A DNA stretch of 19,975 nucleotides from positions 1 through 19,975 of the forward strand of contig CAZAYP010000085.1 in NCBI GenBank assembly GCA_964489425.1, given 5' to 3'. This stretch comes from CAZAYP01 sp964489425 [NCBI: uncultured Verrucomicrobiota bacterium]. Its GTDB lineage: Bacteria > Verrucomicrobiota > Kiritimatiellia > RZYC01. The number at the start of each line of letters is the position of its first letter. Within the stretch, counting starts at the first letter, position 1. Below, piece by piece: positions 6,188 through 13,568 of this stretch. A program made the position numbers and the translations under genes. Below the pieces are notes generated by a model. The model saw nothing but the letters and a program-made list of their open reading frames with translations, was not told where the DNA came from and ran no database searches.

Positions 6188-7533
6188 AGAAAGCAGATGT
6201 GGTGGTGTTGGGCGGCAGCGCCGCCGGTCTGACGGCGGCCATTACCGTGCGGCGTTGCTACCCGGACAAAAACATCCTGGTGGTGCGGCAGGAACAACAG
6301 GTCCCCATCCCATGCGGTATTCCTTATATTTTTGGAACGCTCGAAAGTCCGTTGAAGAACCTGATGCCGGATGCGTTGCTCGAGAAAAACCGGATCGAAT
6401 TGCTCGTCGCCGAGGCGACCGGGCTCGATGTGGCCGCCAAAACGCTGGCCACGGGCGCCGGGCCCGTAAGCTACGACCGCCTGATTTTGTCAACCGGGTC
6501 GTTGCCGGCCCGGCCGCCTATTCCGGGCATCGAATTGGAGGGGGTGTTCAGCATCCGCAAGGATGTGGCCTATCTCACCTCGCTGCAGGAACGGCTGCGG
6601 ACGGCGACCCGGATCGTCGTGATCGGCGGCGGCTTCATCGGCGTCGAGTTGGCGGACGAAATCAACAAGGCCGGCGGCAAGCAGGTTGCCATTGTCGAGA
6701 TCGCGCCGCATTGCCTGAGCCTGGCCTACGACGAGGCGTTTTGTGTGCGCATGGAAAACCTGGTACGCGAACGGGGCGTGGCCATCCGGAGCGGCGTGCG
6801 GGTGGCCAAGATCGCGGGCGCCAGCCAGAAGGTCGAAAAGGTGGTGTTGACGGATGGCGCCGAGATTCCCGCCGAGGTGGTCATCCTGGCGGTGGGCGCC
6901 GCGCCGAACGTGGCCTTGGCGCGCGCCGCCGGACTGGAGCTTGGCCCGCGCACCGGGGCCGTGATCGTGGACCGCGCCATGCGCACCTCGGCCAAGGATG
7001 TTTTTGCCTGTGGCGATTGCGCGAAAAAGGTGTCGTTCTTCGGCGGCCGGCCCTCCAGCTTGCGCTTGGCATCGATTGCCACCTCAGAAGCGCGCATTGC
7101 AGGCGCCAACCTGTTCGGCGTGCGCCGCGAGAACATCGGCACCCTGGGGGTCTGGTCCACCGCGGTGGGTTCCTTGGCCATGGGTACGGCGGGCCTTACG
7201 GAAACCATGGCAGAAATGCAGGGTTACCAGACCGTCTGCGCAACCATCGAAGCACCCAATCGCCATCCCGGCGGCATGCCCGGCATGGCGCCTTCGACCA
7301 CCAAGCTGGTCTTCGAGCGGCACTCCGGCGTGCTGATCGGCGGCCAGGTGGCCGGGGACGCCGCGGTGGGCGAGGTGATCAACGCCTTGGCGGCTTGTAT
7401 CCAGGGCCGCCTTACGGCCAACCAGATGGCCGCCTTCCAAATGGGCACCCATCCTGCGCTCACCGCCTCGCCGGTGGTTTATCCCATGGTCAATGCCGCG
7501 GAAATGGCTTTGGCCAGCCTGAGTAATCGATAG
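6184..7533 (+). CDS. CoA-disulfide-reductase / NADH-oxidase-like FAD-dependent oxidoreductase
   Basis: A 449-residue flavoprotein of the pyridine-nucleotide-disulfide oxidoreductase superfamily. The FAD Rossmann motif is GGSAAG (residues 10-15). A single redox cysteine, C44 in VPIPCGIPYIFG, matches the active-site Cys of CoA-disulfide reductase, NADH peroxidase and NADH oxidase. LSTGSLPARPPIPG and IVVIGGGFIGVELADEI form the NAD(P)H domain, and VFACGDCAKK is the second FAD contact. A C-terminal dimerisation domain fills the remainder, and no rhodanese domain is fused. Likely reactions are reduction of CoA disulfide, CoA persulfide, polysulfide or oxygen. Beside the sulfur-handling genes, disulfide or persulfide reduction is the more attractive idea (inference). 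It is coupled to psd by ATGA and ends the block; the next start is 31 bases away. Confidence 0.9.
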   Translation: MKKADVVVLGGSAAGLTAAITVRRCYPDKNILVVRQEQQVPIPCGIPYIFGTLESPLKNLMPDALLEKNRIELLVAEATGLDVAAKTLATGAGPVSYDRLILSTGSLPARPPIPGIELEGVFSIRKDVAYLTSLQERLRTATRIVVIGGGFIGVELADEINKAGGKQVAIVEIAPHCLSLAYDEAFCVRMENLVRERGVAIRSGVRVAKIAGASQKVEKVVLTDGAEIPAEVVILAVGAAPNVALARAAGLELGPRTGAVIVDRAMRTSAKDVFACGDCAKKVSFFGGRPSSLRLASIATSEARIAGANLFGVRRENIGTLGVWSTAVGSLAMGTAGLTETMAEMQGYQTVCATIEAPNRHPGGMPGMAPSTTKLVFERHSGVLIGGQVAGDAAVGEVINALAACIQGRLTANQMAAFQMGTHPALTASPVVYPMVNAAEMALASLSNR

Positions 7534-7563
7534 AAATATGAGTGGCTGAAAAGCGGGTGCAAA

Positions 7564-7821
7564 ATGCCAACCTATGAATACGAATGTACGCAGTGCGGCC
7601 ATCACTTTGAGCGCATGCAGTCCATGACCGATGCGCCGCTCGAAAAATGCCCGCAATGCGGCCGGCCGGTGCGCCGTTTAATCGGCTCCGGCGCAGGTTT
7701 CATAATGAAAGGCGGCGGCGGTTCAGGCCGGTCGAGTGGCGGGGCCTGCGCGCTGGAGACCACGGGCCGCACCTGCTGTGGCCGCACGGCGCGCTGCGAT
7801 TCGCCAGGCTGCGAGGGATAA
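7564..7821 (+). CDS. FmdB-family zinc-ribbon protein with Cys-rich tail
   Basis: An 85-residue protein with the classic FmdB start MPTYEYECTQCGHHFE. The ribbon cysteines are C8/C11 and C29/C32. A Gly/Ser linker (about residues 50-61) leads to a second cysteine group near the C-terminus (CALETTGRTCCGRTARCDSPGC) that could bind another metal ion or act as a redox site. FmdB proteins were named from a formamidase operon and were proposed as regulators; their molecular role remains unclear. It is short for a regulator and could instead be a metal chaperone. It lies just ahead of a methyltransferase start at 7827, five bases past its stop, so the two are cotranscribed. Confidence 0.9.
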   Translation: MPTYEYECTQCGHHFERMQSMTDAPLEKCPQCGRPVRRLIGSGAGFIMKGGGGSGRSSGGACALETTGRTCCGRTARCDSPGCEG

Positions 7822-7826
7822 TCCGG

Positions 7827-8480
7827 ATGGCCAAACCAAACATTGAACCGTTCGAGCAGTACGCCGATCGCTACGCGGAATGGTTCGAACGCCACCCGGC
7901 GGCTTATGCCTCCGAATTGGCGGCCGTGCGCGAACTCTGGCCGCCCGGCGCGGCGGGCGTCGAGATCGGCGTCGGCGCGGGCCATTTCGCGGCGCCGCTC
8001 GGTATCCCGGTCGGCCTGGACCCCTCGCCGGCCATGCGCCAACGCGCCGCCGCGCAAGGCCTCCGCGTGGTGGACGGCGTGGCCGAAGACCTGCCCTTTG
8101 ACGACGCCAGTTTCGCTGCCGCGTTGATGGTGACTACGCTCTGCTTCGTGAACGATCCCGTCCGCAGCACGCGGGAGCTATTCCGTATCTTGCGGCCGGG
8201 CGGGTGTGCGGTCATTGGCCTGGTGGACCGGACCAGCCGCCTGGGCCTCGAATACGAGGCCCGCCGCGACAACAGCCTGTTTTATCGCCAAGCCCGTTTC
8301 TTCAGCATCCCGGCCGTGACCGCGCAGTTGGCCGGCGCCGGCTTCGTCAACCTCGAATATCGCCAGACTTTGTTCGGGGACCTGGCGACCATGCTTGAAC
8401 CCGAGCCCGTGAAGACTGGCTACGGGGGCGGCGCCTTTGTCGTGGTCCGTGGCCACAAGCAGGAACTGCCGCGATGCTGA
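7827..8480 (+). CDS. Class I SAM-dependent methyltransferase (Methyltransf_11-like)
   Basis: A 217-residue protein with motif I VEIGVGAG at residues 45-52, an acidic end of strand 2 (GLDPSPAM), GVAEDLPFDDASF as motif II, and LFRILRPGG as motif III. The N-terminus (FEQYADRYAEWFERHPAAY) resembles small-molecule methyltransferases of the UbiE/Methyltransf_11 type. The ATG at 7827 is preferred because upstream residues in the same frame only shadow the FmdB gene. The substrate is unknown. The gene's last seven bases overlap the start of the AAA ATPase gene, which links it to the ATPase, DUF89 and Mrp-NifX group. Confidence 0.88.
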   Translation: MAKPNIEPFEQYADRYAEWFERHPAAYASELAAVRELWPPGAAGVEIGVGAGHFAAPLGIPVGLDPSPAMRQRAAAQGLRVVDGVAEDLPFDDASFAAALMVTTLCFVNDPVRSTRELFRILRPGGCAVIGLVDRTSRLGLEYEARRDNSLFYRQARFFSIPAVTAQLAGAGFVNLEYRQTLFGDLATMLEPEPVKTGYGGGAFVVVRGHKQELPRC

Positions 8481-9040
8481 CGTCCGTCCAGCTTTGCATG
8501 AACCACGGCCGGCGGGTGCGCCGTTATCGCCGGCTCGCGTTCCAGCCGGGCCTGAACCTCTTGATTGGCCCCAACGGCACGGGCAAAAGCACGATCCTGC
8601 GGGCCATCGCCGAGTGCTCCGACTGCCAGCGGGAAGAAACCGGGGCCACGGAATATGTCCTGTTCGATACGGAGAAGATGAATCCACGCCTGGCGGAGAG
8701 CCCGGTTGGCCATTACGCCAACATGGTATTGCGCATCCGCGCCCAGTTCAGTTCTCACGGCGAAATACTGCAGGATGCCTTTGCTTCCTTGCGCATCACG
8801 CCGCGCACCTGCCTGTTGCTCGACGAGCCGGAGTCGGGCCAGGACTTCGACCATGTGCTGGCCTTGCGCAAGGCCATGGACCGTGCCGTCGCCCGCGGCG
8901 CGCAGGTGATCTGCGCCAGCCACCAGGTTTTGTTCTGGAACCGGGCTCATTTCATCGAATTGCGGCGCGGCTATCGGCGCCACATCACGGACGCGCTGTG
9001 CCGGATCACTTGTCCGTCGGCCTGCGAGGATGCCGGATGA
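8474..9040 (+). CDS. Small ABC/AAA-type ATPase (COG3910-like)
   Basis: A 188-residue stand-alone ATPase. Walker A is GPNGTGKST at residues 32-40. FSSHGE takes the place of an ABC signature motif, as in the COG3910 group of predicted ATPases. Walker B is CLLLDEPESG, and ICASHQ provides the switch histidine. There is no membrane partner nearby, so it is not an obvious transporter subunit. It starts inside the methyltransferase gene and its stop overlaps the DUF89 start (ATGA). A role as a regulator or metal-handling ATPase is inference from the neighbours only. The protein is cysteine-containing (DCQREE; CRITCPSAC at the tail); the tail CxxxC is unusual for the family and might sense redox state or bind metal. 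Confidence 0.82.
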   Translation: MLTSVQLCMNHGRRVRRYRRLAFQPGLNLLIGPNGTGKSTILRAIAECSDCQREETGATEYVLFDTEKMNPRLAESPVGHYANMVLRIRAQFSSHGEILQDAFASLRITPRTCLLLDEPESGQDFDHVLALRKAMDRAVARGAQVICASHQVLFWNRAHFIELRRGYRRHITDALCRITCPSACEDAG

Positions 9041-9933
9041 TAACCCAGTTGGCATGCATTCCCTGTTTCGCCAGGCAGGCCGCCGAAGCGGTGGCGGCCT
9101 GCGTGGCGGACCCTGCGCGCCGGGAGGCCCTGTTGCGGCAACTGCTCAACGAGATTGCGGCGGCCGATTGGCATGGTTCGCCGCCGGTCATGGGCCAGCG
9201 TATTCATCGCTGCATCCGGGCCGCATTGGGCGAACGCGACCCCTATCGCGAAATGAAAAAGCGCATGAATCGCATGGCGGCGCAGCTTTTGCCAGCCATG
9301 CGTGCGGCCCTGGCGCGCCAGTCAGACCCGCGCGAGGCCGTGGTCCGCCTGGCGATTGGCGGCAATCTGCTCGATGCCGGCGCCAAGACCTCCGTAGCGC
9401 CCGAAGACTTGCCCCGCTACTTGGATACGATATGGACACAGACTTTCATCGGTTCAGCACAAGCCTTGTACCACGCCGCCGATCAGGCGCATTGCATCCT
9501 CTACCTGACGGACAATGCCGGTGAAATCTATTTTGATCGGGTGTTGATCGAAAGCCTGCCGACCGAAAAAATAACCGTCTTCGTGCGCGGCGCCCCGGTC
9601 ATCAACGACGCCACCCTGGAAGACGCAGACCAAGCCGGGTTGTCCAGCATCGTGCCGGTGTTCGATAACGGTTCCGATGCGCCAGGCACGATCCTGGCCG
9701 ATTGCTCGGAGGAATTCCGCCAGTGGTTTGAACGCGCGGATATGATCATCGCCAAGGGCCAGGGCAACTACGAAACCCTGTCTGACTGCGCCAAGCCCAT
9801 TTGGTTTCTGCTAACCGTTAAATGCCCGGTTATTACTGGGCACATTGGAGAACCCGTGGGCAGCCTGGTCCTGCGCGCCCCGGTTGTCCAACAACAGTCA
9901 AGTAAGAACGAGGATAATGAAGGAGAGGAATGA
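9037..9933 (+). CDS. DUF89 / ARMT1-like damage-control phosphatase family protein
   Basis: A 298-residue protein. The N-terminal CxxC (C7 and C10 in LACIPCFARQA) is characteristic of the prokaryotic DUF89 subfamily. The catalytic core has LTDNAGEIYFDRVL, with the metal-binding Asp-Asn pair, VRGAPVINDATLEDA, and IIAKGQGNYETL. DUF89 enzymes are metal-dependent (Co, Ni, Mn or Mg) phosphatases; characterised relatives act on damaged phosphometabolites such as sugar phosphates or phosphopantetheine. The true substrate here is unknown. ATGA overlaps join it to the ATPase gene upstream and to the Mrp-NifX gene downstream, so it may have a link to cofactor or metal maturation (inference). Confidence 0.9.
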   Translation: MITQLACIPCFARQAAEAVAACVADPARREALLRQLLNEIAAADWHGSPPVMGQRIHRCIRAALGERDPYREMKKRMNRMAAQLLPAMRAALARQSDPREAVVRLAIGGNLLDAGAKTSVAPEDLPRYLDTIWTQTFIGSAQALYHAADQAHCILYLTDNAGEIYFDRVLIESLPTEKITVFVRGAPVINDATLEDADQAGLSSIVPVFDNGSDAPGTILADCSEEFRQWFERADMIIAKGQGNYETLSDCAKPIWFLLTVKCPVITGHIGEPVGSLVLRAPVVQQQSSKNEDNEGEE

Positions 9934-11183
9934 ATATGAACGAATCGAAGAAAACGGCCTGTGCCGCAGCGCATCACACAACCGGACCTGGCCCCGAAGC
10001 CTCGCTTGAGGAGTTTTTGGAGCACCAGGCCCTGGAAGAACGTTTACGTTCCATCAAGCACAAGATTATCGTACTGTCCGGCAAGGGCGGGGTGGGTAAA
10101 AGTACCGTGGCGGTCAATGTCGCGGTAGCTTTGCTCAAGGCCGGCCACCGGGTCGGTTTGCTGGACGTGGACATCCACGGCCCATCCATCCCCACCATGC
10201 TGGGCATGCAGAACGAAACGGTCCGCACCCAGGACGACCAGATCGTCCCGGTCGAACATGCCGGGCTCAAGGTGATGTCCATTGGCTTCCTGTTGCGCCA
10301 GCGCGACGAAGCCGTGATCTGGCGCGGCCCCATGAAGATGGGCGTGATCAAACAGTTCCTCAAGGACGTTACCTGGGGCGACCTGGATTACCTGATCATT
10401 GATTCGCCGCCTGGCACCGGGGATGAGCCGTTGTCCGTATGCCAGTTGGCTGCGCCATTGGACGGCGCCTTGGTAGTCACCACGCCGCAGGATGTGGCCA
10501 CCGCGGACGTGCGCCGGTCCATCAACTTTTGCCGCAAGCTGGATTTGCCCGTGCTGGGCGTGATTGAGAACATGAGCGGGTTTGCCTGCCCGCACTGCGG
10601 AACGACCACGGACATTTTCAAGAGCGGCGGCGGCGAACGCATGGCCAAGGACATGGGTGTGCCGTTCCTGGGCCGCATCCCCATTGACCCGCGCCTGGGC
10701 GCTGCTTGTGACGACGGCCAACCGTTCGTCTATCACCAGGCATCGACCGAAACCGCTGGCGCCTTTGCCAATATCGTCGCCCCCATCCTGGCGGCAGCTG
10801 AAGAAGTTAAAGCAACCCCAACAACCCAAGAGGAGGATAACACCATGAAAATCGCCATCCCGCTGGCGGAAGGTAAGCTTTGCATGCATTTTGGCCACTG
10901 CGAGCAGTTCGCCCTGGTCGAGGCGGACCAGGCGACCCAACAAATCAAGGGCCAGACCCTGCTGACCCCGCCACCGCACGAGCCGGGCGTGTTGCCGCGC
11001 TGGCTGCACCAGCAGGACGCTGACGTCATCATTGCCGGCGGCATGGGCCAACGGGCCCAGGCGCTGTTTGCGGAAAACGGCATAAAAGTAGTCGTGGGCG
11101 CGCCGGCGGAAGCGCCGGAAGCCCTGGTCGCGGCTTACCTGGCCGGAACGCTGAAAGCCGGATCAAATGCATGTGACCACTGA
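9930..11183 (+). CDS. mrp: Mrp/Nbp35-type ATPase fused to a C-terminal NifX-like cluster-binding domain
   Basis: A 417-residue fusion. Residues 46-285 or so form an Mrp/ApbC ATPase: deviant Walker A LSGKGGVGKST (K52 and K57), DVDIHGPSIP, WRGPMKMGVIKQFL, IDSPPGTGDEPL, and the C220-xx-C223 pair that binds a bridging [4Fe-4S] cluster in dimers. A flexible linker (TPTTQEEDNT) leads to residues 306-417, a dinitrogenase iron-molybdenum cofactor biosynthesis (NifX/NafY-like) domain with MHFGHCEQF, a GGMG turn and a CDH terminus. Mrp proteins carry and transfer Fe-S clusters, and NifX-like proteins hold metal clusters. The N-terminal extension has only one cysteine, so the Nbp35 four-Cys cluster is absent. 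It starts in an ATGA overlap with an AAGGAGAGG site; a second ATG lies at 9936. Confidence 0.93.
   Translation: MNMNESKKTACAAAHHTTGPGPEASLEEFLEHQALEERLRSIKHKIIVLSGKGGVGKSTVAVNVAVALLKAGHRVGLLDVDIHGPSIPTMLGMQNETVRTQDDQIVPVEHAGLKVMSIGFLLRQRDEAVIWRGPMKMGVIKQFLKDVTWGDLDYLIIDSPPGTGDEPLSVCQLAAPLDGALVVTTPQDVATADVRRSINFCRKLDLPVLGVIENMSGFACPHCGTTTDIFKSGGGERMAKDMGVPFLGRIPIDPRLGAACDDGQPFVYHQASTETAGAFANIVAPILAAAEEVKATPTTQEEDNTMKIAIPLAEGKLCMHFGHCEQFALVEADQATQQIKGQTLLTPPPHEPGVLPRWLHQQDADVIIAGGMGQRAQALFAENGIKVVVGAPAEAPEALVAAYLAGTLKAGSNACDH
10828..10847 (+). promoter_or_regulatory. Internal ribosome-binding site and ATG at the Mrp-NifX junction
   Basis: AAGAGGAGG at 10828-10836 sits eight bases before an in-frame ATG at 10845. 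That ATG is the exact first codon expected of a free-standing NifX-like protein (MKIAIPLAEGKLCMHFG). The site could make a separate 112-residue NifX-like product from the same message as the fusion. It may also be a relic of two genes fused by loss of the first stop codon. The Shine-Dalgarno match is as good as those of the best starts in the window. Confidence 0.6.
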
Positions 11184-11246
11184 GCCATTGGGCCAGTTGT
11201 GATCGTGTGGAAAAGGAAAACAAACCAAGAAGAAAGGCATAGTCAT

Positions 11247-11930
11247 ATGGACGAAACCACCACAGTCAGACTGCCCTTGATCGGCGAGAAAGCGCCATCG
11301 TTCAAGGCCAAGACCACCCAGGGCGAGATTGATTTTCCCAAGTGTTTTGAGGGGAAATGGGTCGTGTTCTTCTCGCACCCGGCGGATTTCACGCCGGTGT
11401 GCACCACGGAGTTCATGACCTTCGCCACCCTGCAGCCGGAGTTCGAGAAGCGCAACTGCAAGCTGCTCGGGCTCTCGATCGACAGCATCTACGCGCACAT
11501 CGCGTGGTTGCGAACGATAAAGGAAAAGATTCAGTACAAGGACATGAAGAACGTTGAAGTCACCTTCCCGGTGATCGAAGACCTCAAGATGGAGGTCTCC
11601 AAGGCGTTTGGCATGTTGCAGCCGGGCGCCAGCACCACCCAGGCCGTGCGCGCGGTGTTCATGATTGACCCCAAGGGCATTGTGCGGGCCATCCTGTACT
11701 ACCCGCTGTCCAACGGGCGGAACATGGATGAAATCATGCGCATGCTGATCGCCATGCAGACATCGGACCAGCATGGCATTGCCACGCCAGCCAACTGGCG
11801 GCCGGGCGACGACGTGATCGTGCCGCCGCCGGGATCCTGCGGCGTGGCCAAGGAACGGACCGAGAAGGCTGATCCGGACGTCAAGTGCCTGGATTGGTTC
11901 ATGTGCCTCAAGAAGTGTCCGAAATCATAA
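11247..11930 (+). CDS. Peroxiredoxin, Prx6/archaeal thioredoxin-peroxidase type
   Basis: A 227-residue thiol peroxidase. The peroxidatic cysteine is C52 in HPADFTPVCTTEF; its Thr and a distal Arg complete the usual site. The long C-terminal domain (PANWRPGDDVIVPPP) is typical of the Prx6 subfamily. Three cysteines near the end (C214, C220 and C224 in KCLDWFMCLKKCPKS) resemble the resolving-Cys arrangement of archaeal enzymes such as that of Aeropyrum. It reduces H2O2 and organic peroxides, and its presence fits an anaerobe defending Fe-S proteins from oxygen stress. ATG 11247 follows GAAAGG and opens on the family N-terminus; the open frame to 11199 lacks family features. It stands in its own small unit. 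Confidence 0.95.
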   Translation: MDETTTVRLPLIGEKAPSFKAKTTQGEIDFPKCFEGKWVVFFSHPADFTPVCTTEFMTFATLQPEFEKRNCKLLGLSIDSIYAHIAWLRTIKEKIQYKDMKNVEVTFPVIEDLKMEVSKAFGMLQPGASTTQAVRAVFMIDPKGIVRAILYYPLSNGRNMDEIMRMLIAMQTSDQHGIATPANWRPGDDVIVPPPGSCGVAKERTEKADPDVKCLDWFMCLKKCPKS

Positions 11931-11947
11931 CCAGTGACACAGCCATA

Positions 11948-11997
11948 CTCCGCCTGCAGCGCCCCGCCTTTCCATGGCGGGATGCTGCAGGGCGGAG
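11948..11997 (+). repeat. Strong imperfect palindrome (21/22-base arms, 7-base loop)
   Basis: The arm at 11948-11968 (CTCCGCCTGCAGCGCCCCGCC) pairs with 11976-11997 apart from one unpaired base and a two-base mismatch, around a seven-base loop (TTTCCAT). It lies between the peroxiredoxin stop at 11930 and the TrmO-like gene start at 12022. There is no T-run after the stem, so it is not a textbook intrinsic terminator, although it could still stop or stabilise transcripts. The shape is like REP-type intergenic repeats, which would occur many times per genome; no second copy is apparent in this window. Confidence 0.65.
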
Positions 11998-12021
11998 GGG
12001 CTTCGCCAGAGAGCGTTCGAC

Positions 12022-12501
12022 ATGGAACTGAAAACCATTGGCATCCTTCACACCCCCTTTGTCGCGCCCCAAGGCGCGCCCATCCAGCCGGCTTATGCCG
12101 AGGGTGCGGAGGGTTCGGTTGAGATAGCTCCGGCGTATGCGGATGGCCTTTTGGACTTGGATGGTTTTGACCGCATCTGGCTTGTGTACTGGTTGCACTT
12201 GGAGCCGCAACCACGGCTGCGCGTGGTCCCCTTCCGGGACACCTTGGAACACGGCATCTTCGCCACGCGCTCGCCCTGCCGACCCAACCCGCTGGGGCTG
12301 TCCTGCGTCCGCTTGCTGGCCGTGGAAGGTCGCGTGCTACGGATCGCGGACGTGGACATGCTCGACAACACACCGCTCCTGGACCTCAAGCCTTATGTGC
12401 CGGATTTTGACGCATTCCAGGAAAGCCGGGCCGGGTGGTTTGCCGCCGGCCGAGCCCCCAATACCCGCGCTGACGGGCGCTTCGCACCCAAGCCGCTGTG
12501 A
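12022..12501 (+). CDS. trmO: TrmO/TsaA-like tRNA (t6A37) N6-methyltransferase
   Basis: A 159-residue protein of the TsaA/TrmO (UPF0066) beta-barrel family. It shows LDGFDRIWLVYWLH, the strongly conserved ATRSPCRPNPLGLSCVRLL, and DVDMLDNTPLLDLKPYVPDFD. E. coli TrmO methylates N6-threonylcarbamoyladenosine at position 37 of tRNA-Thr using SAM. This protein lacks the C-terminal extension of the E. coli enzyme and matches the short single-domain versions. Start ATG 12022 fits the family N-terminus (MELKTIGILHTPF); the upstream open frame runs through the palindrome. The assignment to family is strong; tRNA as the substrate here is by homology. Its stop (TGA at 12499-12501) overlaps the next ATG. 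Confidence 0.9.
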   Translation: MELKTIGILHTPFVAPQGAPIQPAYAEGAEGSVEIAPAYADGLLDLDGFDRIWLVYWLHLEPQPRLRVVPFRDTLEHGIFATRSPCRPNPLGLSCVRLLAVEGRVLRIADVDMLDNTPLLDLKPYVPDFDAFQESRAGWFAAGRAPNTRADGRFAPKPL

Positions 12502-13568
12502 TGAAGCCGACCCAGCCCATCTTTGACATGCTGCGCGCCGAGATCGTCCAGGTGACCGGCTGCACCGAGCCCGCCAGCGTGGCCTATGCTTTTCTCGTGG
12601 CGCAGCGGCATCTCAAACGCCCCTTTGATCCTTATAGCATGCGCGCTACACTGTGCGCCTCACCTGAAGTGTTGCGCAATGCCTCCACGGCCATGGTCCC
12701 GTACCTGAACCGGCGCGGGTTGCGCATCGTGGTGGCCGCCGGGCTGGCGTCTCACGCCAGGGGCTTCAACCTGTTCCCGAAAGTTGACCTGCGCCGGGCC
12801 CGCGCGCTGCTCGCGCGGCGCGGGTGGCTGGCGGTTTCTCCCGTTCGGCGCCACGGGCTGCATGTCCATGCCACGCTGGAGTATGACCATGGCCACGACC
12901 GCGTCGAAGTCGTGATCAGCGGCCGGCACGACCAGATCGTCAGGGTCGTGTGTAATGGTCGCGTAATCGCTTGTCCGCCACCGCCTTTGCCAGCCGCGCC
13001 TCTGGCGTGGGCCGATATCCTGCGGACCGCCCGCGGACGCGACCCGGCGCTGGAGCGCATGGCCCGCGATTTCCTCACCCGGCAGGTGCGCGGCCGCGCA
13101 TCCCTGGCCTTGCCGCAGCGCGTGGCGGAACTCGTCCGGGCGCGCATGGGCGGGTCATCCGCGCCGGTCATGACCATCACGGGCTCGGGCAACCAGGGCA
13201 TTTTTATCGGCGTTCCTTTTTATGACCTGTATCGCGAGCAAGGGCCGGCCGTGCTGCCCGCCGTCGTACTGTCACTCTTGGCCCAAGTTCACTTGAGCCA
13301 GCAAAAATCGCGGATCTCCGGCGATTGCGGGCTGGCCACCAAGGCGGCGCCGGCGCTGGCTGCGGGGCTGGCCATGACGCAGGGCGCCAGCGGCCGCCAA
13401 ATCCGGCAGGCGATGCGCGCCGCGGAAGCGCGCCTGCGCGGCATGACGTGTCCGGGCGCGCGGGCCAGTTGCGGCCGCAAGGCTGAACGCGCTATGAAGG
13501 TTGTGCTGGCGAGCAGTTCACTCAAGCCGGATGCCGGCGCAAGGAGCCGTCATGCGAAGCAGCCATAG
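12501..13568 (+). CDS. L-cysteine desulfidase / UPF0597 (serine-dehydratase-alpha-like) protein
   Basis: A 355-residue protein of the YhaM/CdsB family. It opens with EIVQVTGCTEPASVAYAF (C21), carries the SGSGNQGIFIGVP-type glycine loop, and has further cysteines C276 (GDCGLA) and C317/C324 (MTCPGARASC), arranged like the ligands of the [4Fe-4S] cluster in L-cysteine desulfidase and iron-sulfur serine dehydratase. Those enzymes convert L-cysteine or L-serine to pyruvate, ammonia and H2S or water. It is somewhat shorter than typical UPF0597 members, and its middle section (about residues 100-160) is Arg/His-rich and less conserved. H2S release would suit the other sulfur genes. GTG at 12498 is an alternative start. 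It overlaps the next gene by 17 bases. Confidence 0.85.
   Translation: MKPTQPIFDMLRAEIVQVTGCTEPASVAYAFLVAQRHLKRPFDPYSMRATLCASPEVLRNASTAMVPYLNRRGLRIVVAAGLASHARGFNLFPKVDLRRARALLARRGWLAVSPVRRHGLHVHATLEYDHGHDRVEVVISGRHDQIVRVVCNGRVIACPPPPLPAAPLAWADILRTARGRDPALERMARDFLTRQVRGRASLALPQRVAELVRARMGGSSAPVMTITGSGNQGIFIGVPFYDLYREQGPAVLPAVVLSLLAQVHLSQQKSRISGDCGLATKAAPALAAGLAMTQGASGRQIRQAMRAAEARLRGMTCPGARASCGRKAERAMKVVLASSSLKPDAGARSRHAKQP

Noticed and set aside
6255-7526. Plus-strand open frame of 423 codons in another frame of the flavoprotein gene
   Set aside because: The translation is dominated by Arg, Gly and His with no domain, while the overlapping frame encodes a complete FAD/NAD oxidoreductase.
10044-11051. 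Minus-strand open frame of 335 codons opposite the Mrp-NifX gene
   Set aside because: It lies wholly antisense to a clear Mrp-NifX protein, has no family motif and is rich in residues typical of reverse shadows in GC-rich DNA.
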